Notes: generated by a model from the letters alone, not told the origin. A DNA stretch of 64,000 bases from Nocardia altamirensis NBRC 108246 (GCF_001612685.1 NZ_BDAY01000010.1:171110-235109); one strand, 5' to 3'. Positions 1-10,508 are shown, counted from the stretch's first letter. Numbers and translations are program-made.

Positions 1-1
1 A

Positions 2-961
2 TTCGGCGGCGGCGGCGCCACCCACCGCGACATGGGCGCGATCCTGCGCGAACTCGGCCGCCACGATCCGTCCACCGCGGTCGCCTTCGCCATGCACACC
101 CATCTGGTCGCCGCCCAGGTGTGGCGACACAACCACGGCATCGACGCCGCCCCGCTGTTCGGCAAGGTGGTCGCCGGCGCGATCCTGATCAGCACCGGCG
201 CCTCGGACTGGGTCGGCTCCAGCGGCCGCGCCGAGCGGGTCGACGGCGGCTATCGGGTGCACGCCCGCAAGGCGCCGGCCAGCGGCGTCGAGGCGGGCAC
301 GGTGCTGGTCACCAGCATCCGCTGGGGCGACGCACCGGAGGGCCCGCACGTCCTGCACTGCGCCGTCCCGCTGGACTCTGCCGGTGTGCGCATCGAAAAG
401 ACCTGGGACACCCTCGGTTTGCGCGCGAGCGGCTCACACACCGTGATCCTCGACGACGTCTTCGTCCCCGACAAGGCGGTCTCGCTGATCCGGCGCGCGG
501 ATGCCTGGCCACCGTTGCTGAACGTGGTGATGGGCGCGGCGATGCCGCTGGTGATGTCCGCCTACCTCGGCATCGCCGATGGCGCGGTGGAATTGGCGGC
601 GGCGCTGGCGGCCGACCGCGCCGACGCACCGACCTTCCAGCTCGCCGGGGAGATGGTCAACGCCCACCTCACCGCCACCGATCTCATCACCGCCATGTTC
701 ACCGCCGCCGACAACCTCCAGTTCGACAACACCGACCAGCACGCCAGCCACATCCTCGCCCGCAAGACCGCCGCCGCCGAAGCACTGCTCAACACCGTCC
801 GCATCGCCATCGAAACCGTTGGCGGACTGGGCTATTCGCGGCACTGCGAACTGGAGATGCGCTACCGCGACGTACACGGCTGCCTGTTCCATCCGCTGCC
901 GAGGGCCAAGCAGACCCGGTTCTCCGGGCGAGTCCTGCTCGGACACACGCCGAACGGCTGA
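2..961 (+). CDS. Acyl-CoA dehydrogenase family protein (5' end outside window)
   Basis: The frame is open from base 2, so the gene begins before the window; 319 residues are visible. The visible part covers the middle beta domain (TGASDWVGSS near residue 60, the region that normally contacts FAD and substrate) and the C-terminal helical domain ending in ETVGGLGYSRHCELEMRYRD, the usual end of the acyl-CoA dehydrogenase fold. It probably oxidises an acyl-CoA or a related substrate with FAD in the cytoplasm. Family members also include flavin-dependent monooxygenases (DszC/HsaA-like), and I cannot separate these without the missing N-terminus. A hairpin follows the stop codon. Confidence 0.85.
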   Translation, partial: FGGGGATHRDMGAILRELGRHDPSTAVAFAMHTHLVAAQVWRHNHGIDAAPLFGKVVAGAILISTGASDWVGSSGRAERVDGGYRVHARKAPASGVEAGTVLVTSIRWGDAPEGPHVLHCAVPLDSAGVRIEKTWDTLGLRASGSHTVILDDVFVPDKAVSLIRRADAWPPLLNVVMGAAMPLVMSAYLGIADGAVELAAALAADRADAPTFQLAGEMVNAHLTATDLITAMFTAADNLQFDNTDQHASHILARKTAAAEALLNTVRIAIETVGGLGYSRHCELEMRYRDVHGCLFHPLPRAKQTRFSGRVLLGHTPNG

Positions 962-975
962 CACCGAACCCCGCC

Positions 976-998
976 GCCCCCATAATCCCCATGGGGGC
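976..998 (+). terminator. Hairpin after the acyl-CoA dehydrogenase gene
   Basis: GCCCCCAT (976-983) pairs perfectly with ATGGGGGC (991-998) across a 7-base loop, starting 15 bases after the stop codon. No U tract follows, so it is a GC-rich hairpin of the type often found at actinobacterial gene ends. Confidence 0.5.
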
Positions 999-1133
999 CT
1001 AACCCACTCCCCGACTCCGGCCGTCCCGATTTCGTCACACATTCTCGGGGCCTTTTCCGAACGGCCGGGCCTACCGTTGAAGTCGTCGGCCGCCCGGCCC
1101 GACAGTCGCGAAACGTCGAAGGAGCAAGCAGCC

Positions 1134-1679
1134 ATGGTGTCCGTACGCAGGATCGCGCGTTCCCCGATCACCTGGACGCTGGCAGTCCTGCTCGTGATCG
1201 GGCTCGGCGTCGGCTTGGCCCTCACCCAGCCGTGGCGGCTGTTCACCAACACCACCGTCGTCGAGGCCGCACCGACCGTCGCGCAATCCCATGGCGCGGC
1301 ACCGCCCTCGGGCACGGCGCAGGAACCTCGTGTCCTCGCCACCGGCACCTTCGTCTCACACGAACACGACACCTCGGGCAGCGTGCGGATCCTGCAACTG
1401 CCCGACGGCAACCGAGTGCTGCGGCTCGAGGACCTCGACACCTCCGACGGACCCGCATTGCACGTCTGGCTCACCGACGCACCGGTGGTCGAGGGCAAGG
1501 CGGGCTGGTTCCTCTTCGACGACGGCAGGCACACCGACCTCGGCAGCCTGAAGGGCAACAAGGGCAGCCAGAACTACCCCATCGCCGCCGACGTCGACCT
1601 CGGCACCCTCGCCAGCGTGTCGATCTGGTGCGAACGCTTCCGCGTCTCGTTCGGCGCGGCCACGCTGCAATACACCTGA
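1134..1679 (+). CDS. DM13 domain membrane-anchored protein
   Basis: This is a 181-residue protein. It starts at the ATG at 1134, which has AAGGAG nine bases upstream; a longer open frame runs upstream but lies inside the preceding gene. Residues about 12-32 form one membrane segment (ITWTLAVLLVIGLGVGLALT). A variable linker follows, then a DM13 domain from about residue 75 to the end (GTFVSHEHDTSGSVRILQLPDG, DGPALHVWLTDAP, GNKGSQNYPI). DM13 domains are proposed extracytoplasmic redox or adhesion modules. The cysteine in VSIWCERF matches the conserved cysteine of the family. The substrate is unknown. Confidence 0.8.
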   Translation: MVSVRRIARSPITWTLAVLLVIGLGVGLALTQPWRLFTNTTVVEAAPTVAQSHGAAPPSGTAQEPRVLATGTFVSHEHDTSGSVRILQLPDGNRVLRLEDLDTSDGPALHVWLTDAPVVEGKAGWFLFDDGRHTDLGSLKGNKGSQNYPIAADVDLGTLASVSIWCERFRVSFGAATLQYT

Positions 1680-1812
1680 CCCGACGGGCCGCGCCGGCCC
1701 GGCCCGAAATAAATGACCCGACAGCGGCGGGTCCGTTATGTCACCATGGAATTCGACGATGATCACCGAGTAACGGTGGTCCACCGAGCATGTGGAAAGG
1801 AGGAGGTGGCGA

Positions 1813-1947
1813 ATGATCCCGAACGATTCGACTCGAGCGAACGTCGATGCCACGCAACGGTTGTCGATGGACAAACTCGCATCAGGCCGAAAGCTGAACC
1901 AAGCATGCGCCGAACGCGACGACAGCCACCTCCAGGCCGGTAACTGA
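1813..1947 (+). CDS. Small 44-residue ORF with very strong RBS, function unknown
   Basis: An ATG at 1813 follows AAAGGAGGAGGTGGCGA, an almost ideal ribosome binding site. The frame encodes 44 mostly polar residues with one cysteine and no recognisable domain. It ends 36 bases before the HNH gene. The RBS at 1795-1811 is complementary to CGCCACCTCCTTTC just after the stop (1950-1963, one 3-base bulge), and to GCCACCTCC inside the ORF (1925-1933). The ORF may be a real microprotein or a leader whose RBS is masked by RNA folding. Because the complement also makes a good RBS on the other strand, translation in either direction remains possible. Confidence 0.4.
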   Translation: MIPNDSTRANVDATQRLSMDKLASGRKLNQACAERDDSHLQAGN

Positions 1948-1983
1948 CCCGCCACCTCCTTTCTCGCTCGACTTTCCCGAAAC

Positions 1984-2544
1984 ATGGTGATTCCCATGAC
2001 CTTCCGCCATGCCGCCAGATCCGCGGCACTCACCGCAGACAACTGGATACACACCCCCGTGCTGGTGCTCAACGCGTCCTACGAGGCGCTCGACGAGATC
2101 AGCGCCGACCGTGCCGTCGTGCTGCTGATGGCCGGTACCGCGGAGTCGATCGCCGACCGGGCGCCGCACTTCCTCGTTCGCTCCCAGCGCGTCGAAGTGC
2201 TACTCCCGGAAACCATTCGGCTACGGCACTACGTCTACATCGAGCACACCGGCCGAGTGAACGACGAGAGCCGGGCGACCCTGGCCGGCGTGCTGCGCCG
2301 CGACAAGCACCGGTGCGGCTACTGCGCCGCCTGGGCCCGCACTGTCGACCACATCCGCCCGCGCAGCCGGGGCGGCCCGAACACCTGGGCCAATCTCGTC
2401 GCCTGCTGCGGTCCGTGCAATACGACCAAGGCCGACCGCACCCCGGAAGAGGCAGGCATGCGGCTGCTCTGGCAGCCGAAGGCCCCCAACCACCGGGCCA
2501 AGCAACAGCGCAGGGTCTGGCAGCAACTCGCCGCCGCGACCTGA
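1984..2544 (+). CDS. HNH endonuclease
   Basis: A 186-residue protein (181 from the in-frame ATG at 1999; neither start has a clear RBS). The C-terminal half carries the zinc-binding HNH nuclease motif: CGYC, then DHIRPRSRGG with the catalytic histidine, NTWANLVACCGPCN and a closing KADRTPEEAGM. The N-terminal part (TPVLVLNASYEALDEISADRAVVLLMAG) is typical of a chromosomal HNH family widespread in actinobacteria and cyanobacteria. It would cut DNA, with an unknown biological target. A whiB-type gene follows after 26 bases and is probably co-transcribed. Confidence 0.88.
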   Translation: MVIPMTFRHAARSAALTADNWIHTPVLVLNASYEALDEISADRAVVLLMAGTAESIADRAPHFLVRSQRVEVLLPETIRLRHYVYIEHTGRVNDESRATLAGVLRRDKHRCGYCAAWARTVDHIRPRSRGGPNTWANLVACCGPCNTTKADRTPEEAGMRLLWQPKAPNHRAKQQRRVWQQLAAAT

Positions 2545-2570
2545 ACCGATCCGAGAAAGGAGAGATCGCG

Positions 2571-2846
2571 ATGAGCGTTCGTACCGACACCACCGCCGTG
2601 GTGGACCTGACCCTGGCCGAGCTGCTCCCACTCTCGGATTCCCGCGAGTGGCATCGGGCCGCCTGCCGAGGTGACCCGCATCACGAGGCCTGGTTCCCGT
2701 ACCCGTCGCAGGACTTCGACTACGCGCGCGAAGTCTGCGCCGGCTGCCCCATCCGGGTGGCCTGCGGCGAATTCGCGGCCAGCACCGGCCAGTCCGGGGT
2801 GTGGGGTGGCCACGAGTTCGACCGAGGGCAGCTGATCCGCCCGTAG
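2571..2846 (+). CDS. WhiB-family iron-sulfur regulator, short form
   Basis: A 91-residue protein. The ATG at 2571 is preceded by GAAAGGAGA at good spacing. Cysteines C32, C56, C59 and C65 give the WhiB pattern C-x23-C-x2-C-x5-C, which binds a [4Fe-4S] cluster, followed by the GVWGG turn (76-80). The tail after GVWGG is very short (HEFDRGQLIRP) and lacks the basic stretch most WhiB proteins use for DNA binding, so its partner may be a sigma factor. It does not obviously match WhiB1 to WhiB7. It follows the HNH gene in the same direction. Confidence 0.88.
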   Translation: MSVRTDTTAVVDLTLAELLPLSDSREWHRAACRGDPHHEAWFPYPSQDFDYAREVCAGCPIRVACGEFAASTGQSGVWGGHEFDRGQLIRP

Positions 2847-2956
2847 CGACCGCCGCCGTGTCCGCAGGGGCACGGCGGCGTTCGTCTCGGCGCGCCGCGC
2901 ACGGCACGCACCACTCGCCGAGCCCGCAAACCGCAGGTGAACATACACTGTGCTGC

Positions 2957-4624
2957 GTGGGCACTCATCGCAGCGGAGCCAGGTCCCGAGGAGTCAGCAA
3001 AGGTCCGGTTCTCGCCGTGTTAGCCGTTGTGTTGCTGGTCGCGGGCGTCGTCACCTGGTTTCAACTCCGCGACCGCGCAGCCGACGAGGACAGCGCAGCG
3101 GCCGCCGAGTGCGTCTCCGGCCCCGCGACGCTCTACGTCACGGCCGATCCCGACATCGCCACCCAGGTGCGGGCCGCCGCCGACCGGTACAACGCCACCA
3201 AGCCGCGCGTCCGTGATCACTGCGCCCAAGTCGCGGTGACCGCGCGCCCCTCCTCGGCCGTCGTCGCGGCCTTCACCAGCGGCAAACCCTGGGATCAGAC
3301 CCTCGGACCGCAGCCGGTACTGTGGATCCCCGACTCGACCCGCTCGGTCGAAGCCATGCGGGTGCCCGGCCTGATCGAGGGCAACCCGGCGCCGATCGCG
3401 GTGAGCCCGATCGTGCTCGCCGTGCCGGAACCGTTGCGTGGCGCCCTCGACGAGGCCAAGGTCTCCTGGTCGGATCTGCCACGCCTGCAACAGGGTTCGC
3501 TCAAAGATATCGGCCTGCCCGGCTGGGGCGGGCTGAAGATGGCGTTACCGGCGGGCGATGCGACGCTCGCCGCGGCCACTGCCGTCGGCTCCGCGATCTC
3601 GGGCACCGAACCGCTGAGCGAGCAGGCCGCCCAATCCGGCCAGGTCGTCTCCGCGATCTCCGGACTCGCCGCCGACGCACCAGAGGAACCCGATACCGCC
3701 GCCGCCTTCGCGACCATCGCAGGCCCGCCGGAGGCCGCCACCGTGCACGCCGTCGCCGCCACCGAGCAACAGGTGAAAACCCAACCGGCGCTGGCCATCT
3801 ACCGACCGGTGGGCGTAGGCCCGGTGGCCGATCACCCGGCCGCGCTGATGTCGGGACCGTGGGTGGACAAGACGCAGAACCTCATCGGTGGACTCTTCGC
3901 CGACTTCCTGCGCGCGCCCGAGCAGGCGCAGGCGTTCACCGCGGCCGGGTTCAGCGCCGCACCGATCGCCGCCGCGCCGCCGCAGAAGGCCGCGCTCGAC
4001 AAGGTGCGCGACATCATGGCCAATCCGGTGCTCGGCGTGCACTCCACTGTCCTGCTGGATGTTTCGGCCTCCATGTCCACCAAGGACGGCACGCTGACCC
4101 GGCTCGCGAACGTGATCGGCGCCGTCAACTCGACGATGGCCGTGATGCCGCCCGACTTCGGCCTCGGCGTCTGGACCTACGGCAAGAACCTCGACGGCAC
4201 CAAGCCGTACAAGGTGCAGGCGGCCACCGCGCCGCTCACCACCGACCAGCGCACCAAGATCAGCAACGCGCTCGACGACGTCCAGCCGAGCGACCAGCGC
4301 GCCGATCAGGCCTATCCCACCTTGCTGGCCGCCTTCAAGAACGCGATCGCCGGATACACCGCGAGCCGCACCAACTCGGTGCTGCTCATCACCGACGGTC
4401 CCGACGACGACTCGACCGTCACCGGCGCCAAGCTCGCCGCCGACATCACCGCGGCCATCGACAAAACCCACCCCGTCCGCATCGACATCATCGTGATCGG
4501 CGGCACCGGAACCCAGACGCTGCAGGCCATCTCGGAGCAGACCGGCGGCACCTACACGCGCCTGCCCACCTCGAACGACCTCAAGTTCGGGACCGCCGTA
4601 GTCCAGGCACTCACCACCCCCTGA
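2957..4624 (+). CDS. Solute-binding-protein/VWA fusion, membrane anchored
   Basis: A 555-residue protein from the GTG at 2957. A TACACT -10-like box at 2944-2949 lies seven bases upstream with no RBS, which suggests a leaderless mRNA. One membrane segment (residues about 16-36, VLAVLAVVLLVAGVVTW) anchors a long extracytoplasmic part. First comes a region resembling type 2 periplasmic binding proteins (GPATLYVTADPDIATQVRAA; KPWDQTLGPQPVLWIPDS). After about residue 355 comes a von Willebrand factor A domain with the metal-binding motif DVSAS, a downstream threonine region and LLITDGPDDDS. The role is probably metal-dependent protein binding at the cell surface. The ligand is unknown. Confidence 0.8.
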   Translation: MGTHRSGARSRGVSKGPVLAVLAVVLLVAGVVTWFQLRDRAADEDSAAAAECVSGPATLYVTADPDIATQVRAAADRYNATKPRVRDHCAQVAVTARPSSAVVAAFTSGKPWDQTLGPQPVLWIPDSTRSVEAMRVPGLIEGNPAPIAVSPIVLAVPEPLRGALDEAKVSWSDLPRLQQGSLKDIGLPGWGGLKMALPAGDATLAAATAVGSAISGTEPLSEQAAQSGQVVSAISGLAADAPEEPDTAAAFATIAGPPEAATVHAVAATEQQVKTQPALAIYRPVGVGPVADHPAALMSGPWVDKTQNLIGGLFADFLRAPEQAQAFTAAGFSAAPIAAAPPQKAALDKVRDIMANPVLGVHSTVLLDVSASMSTKDGTLTRLANVIGAVNSTMAVMPPDFGLGVWTYGKNLDGTKPYKVQAATAPLTTDQRTKISNALDDVQPSDQRADQAYPTLLAAFKNAIAGYTASRTNSVLLITDGPDDDSTVTGAKLAADITAAIDKTHPVRIDIIVIGGTGTQTLQAISEQTGGTYTRLPTSNDLKFGTAVVQALTTP

Positions 4625-4633
4625 TCACCCGCG

Positions 4634-4667
4634 AGTGCCCTCCCGCCGAGATCGGCGAGAGGGCACT
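4634..4667. terminator. Hairpin between convergent genes
   Basis: AGTGCCCTC (4634-4642) pairs with GAGGGCACT (4659-4667), and the inside adds a second stem, GCCGA with TCGGC. It lies just after the VWA gene. Confidence 0.6.
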
Positions 4668-4717
4668 TCACGTTGCGGCGCTTGCTCTTTCAGCGCCCGA
4701 TCCGGCAGCGCGCTCGG

Positions 4718-4753
4718 ACACTCGGCGTGAATCTCTTCAGCGCCGAGTGTTTT
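4718..4753 (+). terminator. Rho-independent terminator-like hairpin
   Basis: ACACTCGGCG (4718-4727) pairs perfectly with CGCCGAGTGT (4741-4750), followed by TTTT. It would end plus-strand transcription before the convergent gcvP gene. Confidence 0.65.
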
Positions 4754-4773
4754 CCGCACTCAGCCGGTAGCGC

Positions 4774-7584
<2,811 letters not shown>

Positions 7585-7634
7585 GGCAAGCTCCCATGGG
7601 TCGGGCGGGTCGACGCGGGTGTCGACAGGTACCA

Positions 7635-7832
7635 GCCCTCCCCCTCTGTCGTGGGCGCCTGAGAGATTCGGGTGTCGATCGACATCCCTTTCCCCATGGG
7701 CGGGCAGCTCGAAGCCACCGCTTTCCAGAGGCGCCCAAGCCCGCACGGTCCCTTGTGCCTGAGAGATTGACGGGGAGGTGCTGCTCCTTCGGCGCCCGGA
7801 CTCTGGTCGAACCCGGGACTCTCCCGCACGGC
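7635..7832 (-). promoter_or_regulatory. Tandem glycine riboswitch of gcvP
   Basis: Read on the minus strand, two glycine aptamers occur in a row. The first (about 7832-7741) has GGGAGAG near its start and AATCTCTCAGGCAC near its end. The second (about 7737-7640) ends with AATCTCTCAGGCGCCC and closes with CTCTG/CAGAG pairing. The repeated CTCTCAGGC core is diagnostic of this class. A purine-rich GAGGGGGAGG follows the second aptamer, about 55 bases before the GTG start. The arrangement fits an ON switch that turns on glycine cleavage when glycine is abundant. I did not fold it in full. Confidence 0.9.
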
Positions 7833-8070
7833 GTTGGCGCGCCACCAGTTTATGCCGACGCCACGCCCGAACGCGGCACTGGTCCCCTCCTGGCTGTGTC
7901 GCGCTGGTCACGTGGGGTTCGTCGCGAACTCGCCTGTGGAGAGATGCATCGTTTGATGCGCATATCTACCTAACATCATGTGTGATGGTGAAAACCAAGT
8001 GCCACAAAGCACAACACCCCGCTACCCTCTGTGACGGGGAGGCGGGGTGCCGTGGTGGTTGGTCTGACTA
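7833..8070. other. Intergenic region between gcvP leader and MerR gene
   Basis: No gene is supported here. It should hold the gcvP promoter, on the minus strand upstream of 7832. CACCCCGC (8015-8022) can pair with GCGGGGTG (8042-8049) across 19 bases, which would suit a weak terminator of the MerR gene ending at 8071. Confidence 0.4.
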
Positions 8071-8628
8071 TTAACCGGTCTTGCGGTTCATCCGTGCCTT
8101 GCGCCGGTAGGACAGCTCGTCCTCCGGCCGCTCGGTCACCGCGGACGCGCGTTCTGCCGGGAAGTTGGCGATGGCGCCGGTGAGTTCACGCATGGCACCG
8201 CTGACGGCGATACCGAAGACGCCCTGCCCGCCCTGCAGTAAATCAACTACCTCCTCAGCCGAGGTGCACTCGTACACCGAGGTGCCGTCGGAGAACAGCG
8301 TGATGCCCGCGAGATCCTGGACGCCTCGGCTGCGCAGATGGTCGACGGCGATCCGGATGTTCTGCAGCGAGATGCCCGCATCCAGGAGCCGCTTCACGAT
8401 CTTGAGGACGAGAATGTCTTTGAAGGAATACAGCCGCTGGCTCCCCGAGCCTGCCGCGCTGCGGATGGAAGGCACCACCAATCCGGTGCGTGCCCAGTAG
8501 TCGAGCTGCCGGTAGGTGATCCCGGCCACCTGGCATGCGCTTGGTACTCGGTAGCCGACTAGATCGTCAGGAACCGAGTCGTCCGGGAACAGGCCTGGCT
8601 GTACCACATCCTGCGATTGCTCTGCCAC
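8071..8628 (-). CDS. MerR-family transcriptional regulator (Rv1830 type)
   Basis: A 185-residue protein from the GTG at 8628, which has AAGGGAG upstream. A winged-helix MerR domain occupies residues about 22-95: GYRVPSACQVAGITYRQLDYWARTGLV, then RLYSFKDILVLKIVKRLLDAGISLQNIR. The rest is a short effector/dimerisation part without metal-binding cysteines. The position next to a DUF151 nuclease gene, a second MerR gene and garA matches Rv1830 in M. tuberculosis, whose family is linked to growth and division control. The targets here are unknown. Confidence 0.9.
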   Translation of the reverse strand: MAEQSQDVVQPGLFPDDSVPDDLVGYRVPSACQVAGITYRQLDYWARTGLVVPSIRSAAGSGSQRLYSFKDILVLKIVKRLLDAGISLQNIRIAVDHLRSRGVQDLAGITLFSDGTSVYECTSAEEVVDLLQGGQGVFGIAVSGAMRELTGAIANFPAERASAVTERPEDELSYRRKARMNRKTG

Positions 8629-8754
8629 TGACCACTCCCTTGCTTCGCCGACGGCTAGCCCTCATCGATGACCCGGCTCCGTTTCGACCTACTGCGGTTC
8701 TACTTACACTGCAACCTGGCCAAAACGGACGTGGCCCAACTATCGAGATTACTC

Positions 8755-8771
8755 CCCCTGATTGTCAGGGG
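8755..8771. promoter_or_regulatory. Inverted repeat upstream of the MerR gene
   Basis: CCCCTGA TTG TCAGGGG is a perfect 7-bp dyad about 127 bases upstream of the MerR start and 53 bases past the DUF151 stop. It could be a regulator-binding site or a hairpin ending the DUF151 transcript. No U tract is present. Confidence 0.35.
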
Positions 8772-8823
8772 AGCACCATCGTCGGGCCAAACGCGACGCG
8801 CGGGTAAAGTCTCGACCTCTACT

Positions 8824-9297
8824 TCAGCTGTCGGTGGCTTTGAAATCGTCGGGCGAGACCGATTCCAGGAACTCCTTGAACTTTTCGACCTCGTCCTCGC
8901 GCTCGTCCGGCATGACGAGCCCGGCTTCCTCGAGCACCGGCTCCTCGGCGTAGATCGGGCAACCCACCCGCAAGGCGATCGCTACCGAATCCGACGGCCG
9001 CGCCGAGATGTGCAGATCGTTCTCGAAGACCAGATCCGCGTAGAAGGTGCCTTCCTGCAGGTCGACGATGCGCACTTCCTTCAAAGTGTGCCCGAGCTCG
9101 GTGATCAGGATCTTGATCAGATCGTGGGTCAGCGGCCGGATCGGCGTGACCCCCTCTTGTTCCAACACGATCGCGGTGGCCTCGGCCTGCCCGATCCAGA
9201 TCGGTAGATACCTGTCCCCCGACACCTCGCGAAGCAGCAGCACGGGCTGGTTCTGCGGCTGCTCGACACGAATACCAATCACACGCATCTCACTCAT
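8824..9297 (-). CDS. DUF151 bifunctional nuclease family protein
   Basis: A 157-residue protein that matches DUF151/BFN across its length: VIGIRVEQPQNQPVLLLREVSGDRYLPIWIG, EATAIVLEQEGVTPIRPLTHDLI, DLQEGTFYADLVFEN and ARPSDSVAIALRVGCPIYA. A characterised plant member has RNase and DNase activity; the bacterial substrate is not settled. The C-terminal 35 residues are acidic. The start codon overlaps the stop codon of the mini-ORF immediately upstream (ATGA), so translation is probably coupled to it. Confidence 0.92.
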   Translation of the reverse strand: MSEMRVIGIRVEQPQNQPVLLLREVSGDRYLPIWIGQAEATAIVLEQEGVTPIRPLTHDLIKILITELGHTLKEVRIVDLQEGTFYADLVFENDLHISARPSDSVAIALRVGCPIYAEEPVLEEAGLVMPDEREDEVEKFKEFLESVSPDDFKATDS

Positions 9298-9374
9298 GAC
9301 TCCGCCTCGCTGGCGCTCAGCTCCGTCATGTGCGAAGCACGCTGTGACATGATTCGCTCACTTCGTTCGCTCAT
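9294..9374 (-). CDS. Mini-ORF of the MSERSER repeat family, copy A2
   Basis: This 26-codon ORF begins MSERSER and ends SEAES. Its TGA overlaps the ATG of the DUF151 gene, and its ATG overlaps the TGA of copy A1. It shares most bases with copy A1 and both end units of the 54.7-kb locus. It may serve as a translational relay and not as a functional peptide. Confidence 0.55.
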   Translation of the reverse strand: MSERSERIMSQRASHMTELSASEAES

Positions 9375-9445
9375 GCCTGCGCCTCACTCGACCTCGGCAT
9401 GCGCGATGCACGCTGTGACATGGTTCGCTCGCTACGCTCACTCAT
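9371..9445 (-). CDS. Mini-ORF of the MSERSER repeat family, copy A1
   Basis: This 24-codon ORF begins MSERSER and ends SEAQA. GGGAGG (9453-9458, read on the minus strand) lies seven bases before its ATG, the only good RBS of the chain. Its TGA overlaps the start of copy A2. A ribosome could thus enter here and reach the DUF151 gene through two ATGA junctions. Confidence 0.55.
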   Translation of the reverse strand: MSERSERTMSQRASRMPRSSEAQA

Positions 9446-9616
9446 CGCACTGCCTCCCATACTCGCCGGCCGCCCGGCATGACTGCTGCAGAGCTCGCCG
9501 TACCACGAGTCTAGGCGAACGCGGGCAGGTGCAGCGATCGGTGTGCACAGCCGAAATCGGCGTGTTGGACGACCGAAACATGACGGGGATTGCAGACCGG
9601 TTATTCGGCGGGATGC

Positions 9617-10441
9617 TCAGCCGCCCAGCGACGTCCGCACCGACGACTTCACCAGACACGCATGCAGTGTCAGGGACAGCGCCGCCAACTCGCGCACCGT
9701 TTCCTCGGCCCTGGCACGCGCCCCCGCGTCCCTGCTCTTCGCGATCGGGGCGGCGATCTGCGCGACCAGCGCGGCCTCCCGGTCCGCGGCCAGCTTGAAC
9801 GCACGCAGATGCCGTGCCTCCAAACCGAATTCGGCCATCGCCTTGGCGGTCTTGGCCAGCGTCACCGCGTCGCCGTCGAAAAAGCCTGCGGCGCCGGGGG
9901 TGATGAGATTGGCCCGGATCAGGTCGTTGAGGAAGGCGTCATCGATCTCGGCCTTGGCGAGCAAATCCGCGCGGGTGAGCCGGATTTCGTGATCGAAACG
10001 CAGATCGTCGGGGGAAATTTCGCTGGGCACCACGCCGAGCCTCCTCGGCGCGGCGGCGCCGTTTCTGTTCCCGCCGGGCGCGGCTTGGTGCTCGGAGTCG
10101 GTTACCGACTCCGAGCCACCGGGACGGTCGGCGTGCGCTCGGGCGCGGGCTTCCCGCACCCCGAGCGTCGCCGCACCGCTGTCGATCGCTTCGAGTTGTT
10201 CCTTGATCACCTTGAGCGGCAAGTACTGATCGCGTTGCGCGGTCAGCACGAACCGGAGCCGTTCACAGTCGGCGACGGAGAATCTGCGATAGCCCGAGGG
10301 CGTGCGCTCCGGCCGGATCAGGCCCTCCGCTTCCAGGAAGCGGATCTTGGAGATGGTGATGTCCGGAAAGTCTGGACGCAACAGGTCGAGCACGGAGCCG
10401 ATCGACATGCCTCCGCGTGCCCACTGCGCCGCGCCGGTCAC
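9617..10441 (-). CDS. ftsR: MerR-family regulator, FtsR/Rv1828 type
   Basis: A 274-residue protein from the GTG at 10441. An N-terminal MerR winged helix (SIGSVLDLLRPDFPDITISKIRFLEAEGLIRPERTPSGYRRFS, residues 13-55) is followed by a linker rich in Gly, Ala and Arg. A second helical domain (about 150-274) contains a second MerR-like helix pair. This two-domain build and the position between the DUF151 gene and garA match Rv1828 of M. tuberculosis and FtsR of Corynebacterium, an activator of ftsZ. The C-terminal domain probably binds an effector or mediates dimerisation. The name is by homology and synteny. Confidence 0.85.
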   Translation of the reverse strand: MTGAAQWARGGMSIGSVLDLLRPDFPDITISKIRFLEAEGLIRPERTPSGYRRFSVADCERLRFVLTAQRDQYLPLKVIKEQLEAIDSGAATLGVREARARAHADRPGGSESVTDSEHQAAPGGNRNGAAAPRRLGVVPSEISPDDLRFDHEIRLTRADLLAKAEIDDAFLNDLIRANLITPGAAGFFDGDAVTLAKTAKAMAEFGLEARHLRAFKLAADREAALVAQIAAPIAKSRDAGARARAEETVRELAALSLTLHACLVKSSVRTSLGG

Positions 10442-10508
10442 AGCGCCGAATCCGTCATGCCACTGACCCCGAGCCCTTCACTTTGCGCGAAGACCCAGCG
10501 TCGCGTGC

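Larger units (their letters stand above)
9294..9445 (-). repeat. Tandem pair of about 75-80 bp MIRU-like elements, locus A
   Basis: Two adjacent units, each from an ATG to an overlapping TGA. They share AGCGAGCGAAC-like and CATGTCACAGCGTGC blocks near the start and GAGGCG-AG near the end. The same start and end blocks recur at 54674-54828. Confidence 0.75.

Noticed and set aside
1746..1772. Nine-codon leader peptide frame before the 44-codon ORF
   Set aside because: Too short to support, with no repeated amino acid that would suggest attenuation.
7985..8074. Short ORF with several cysteines between gcvP and the MerR gene
   Set aside because: No RBS, and it overlaps the hairpin and the 3' end of the MerR gene.
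9438..9659. 73-codon minus-strand frame upstream of the mini-ORFs
   Set aside because: It has no RBS or motif and overlaps the ends of both better-supported features.
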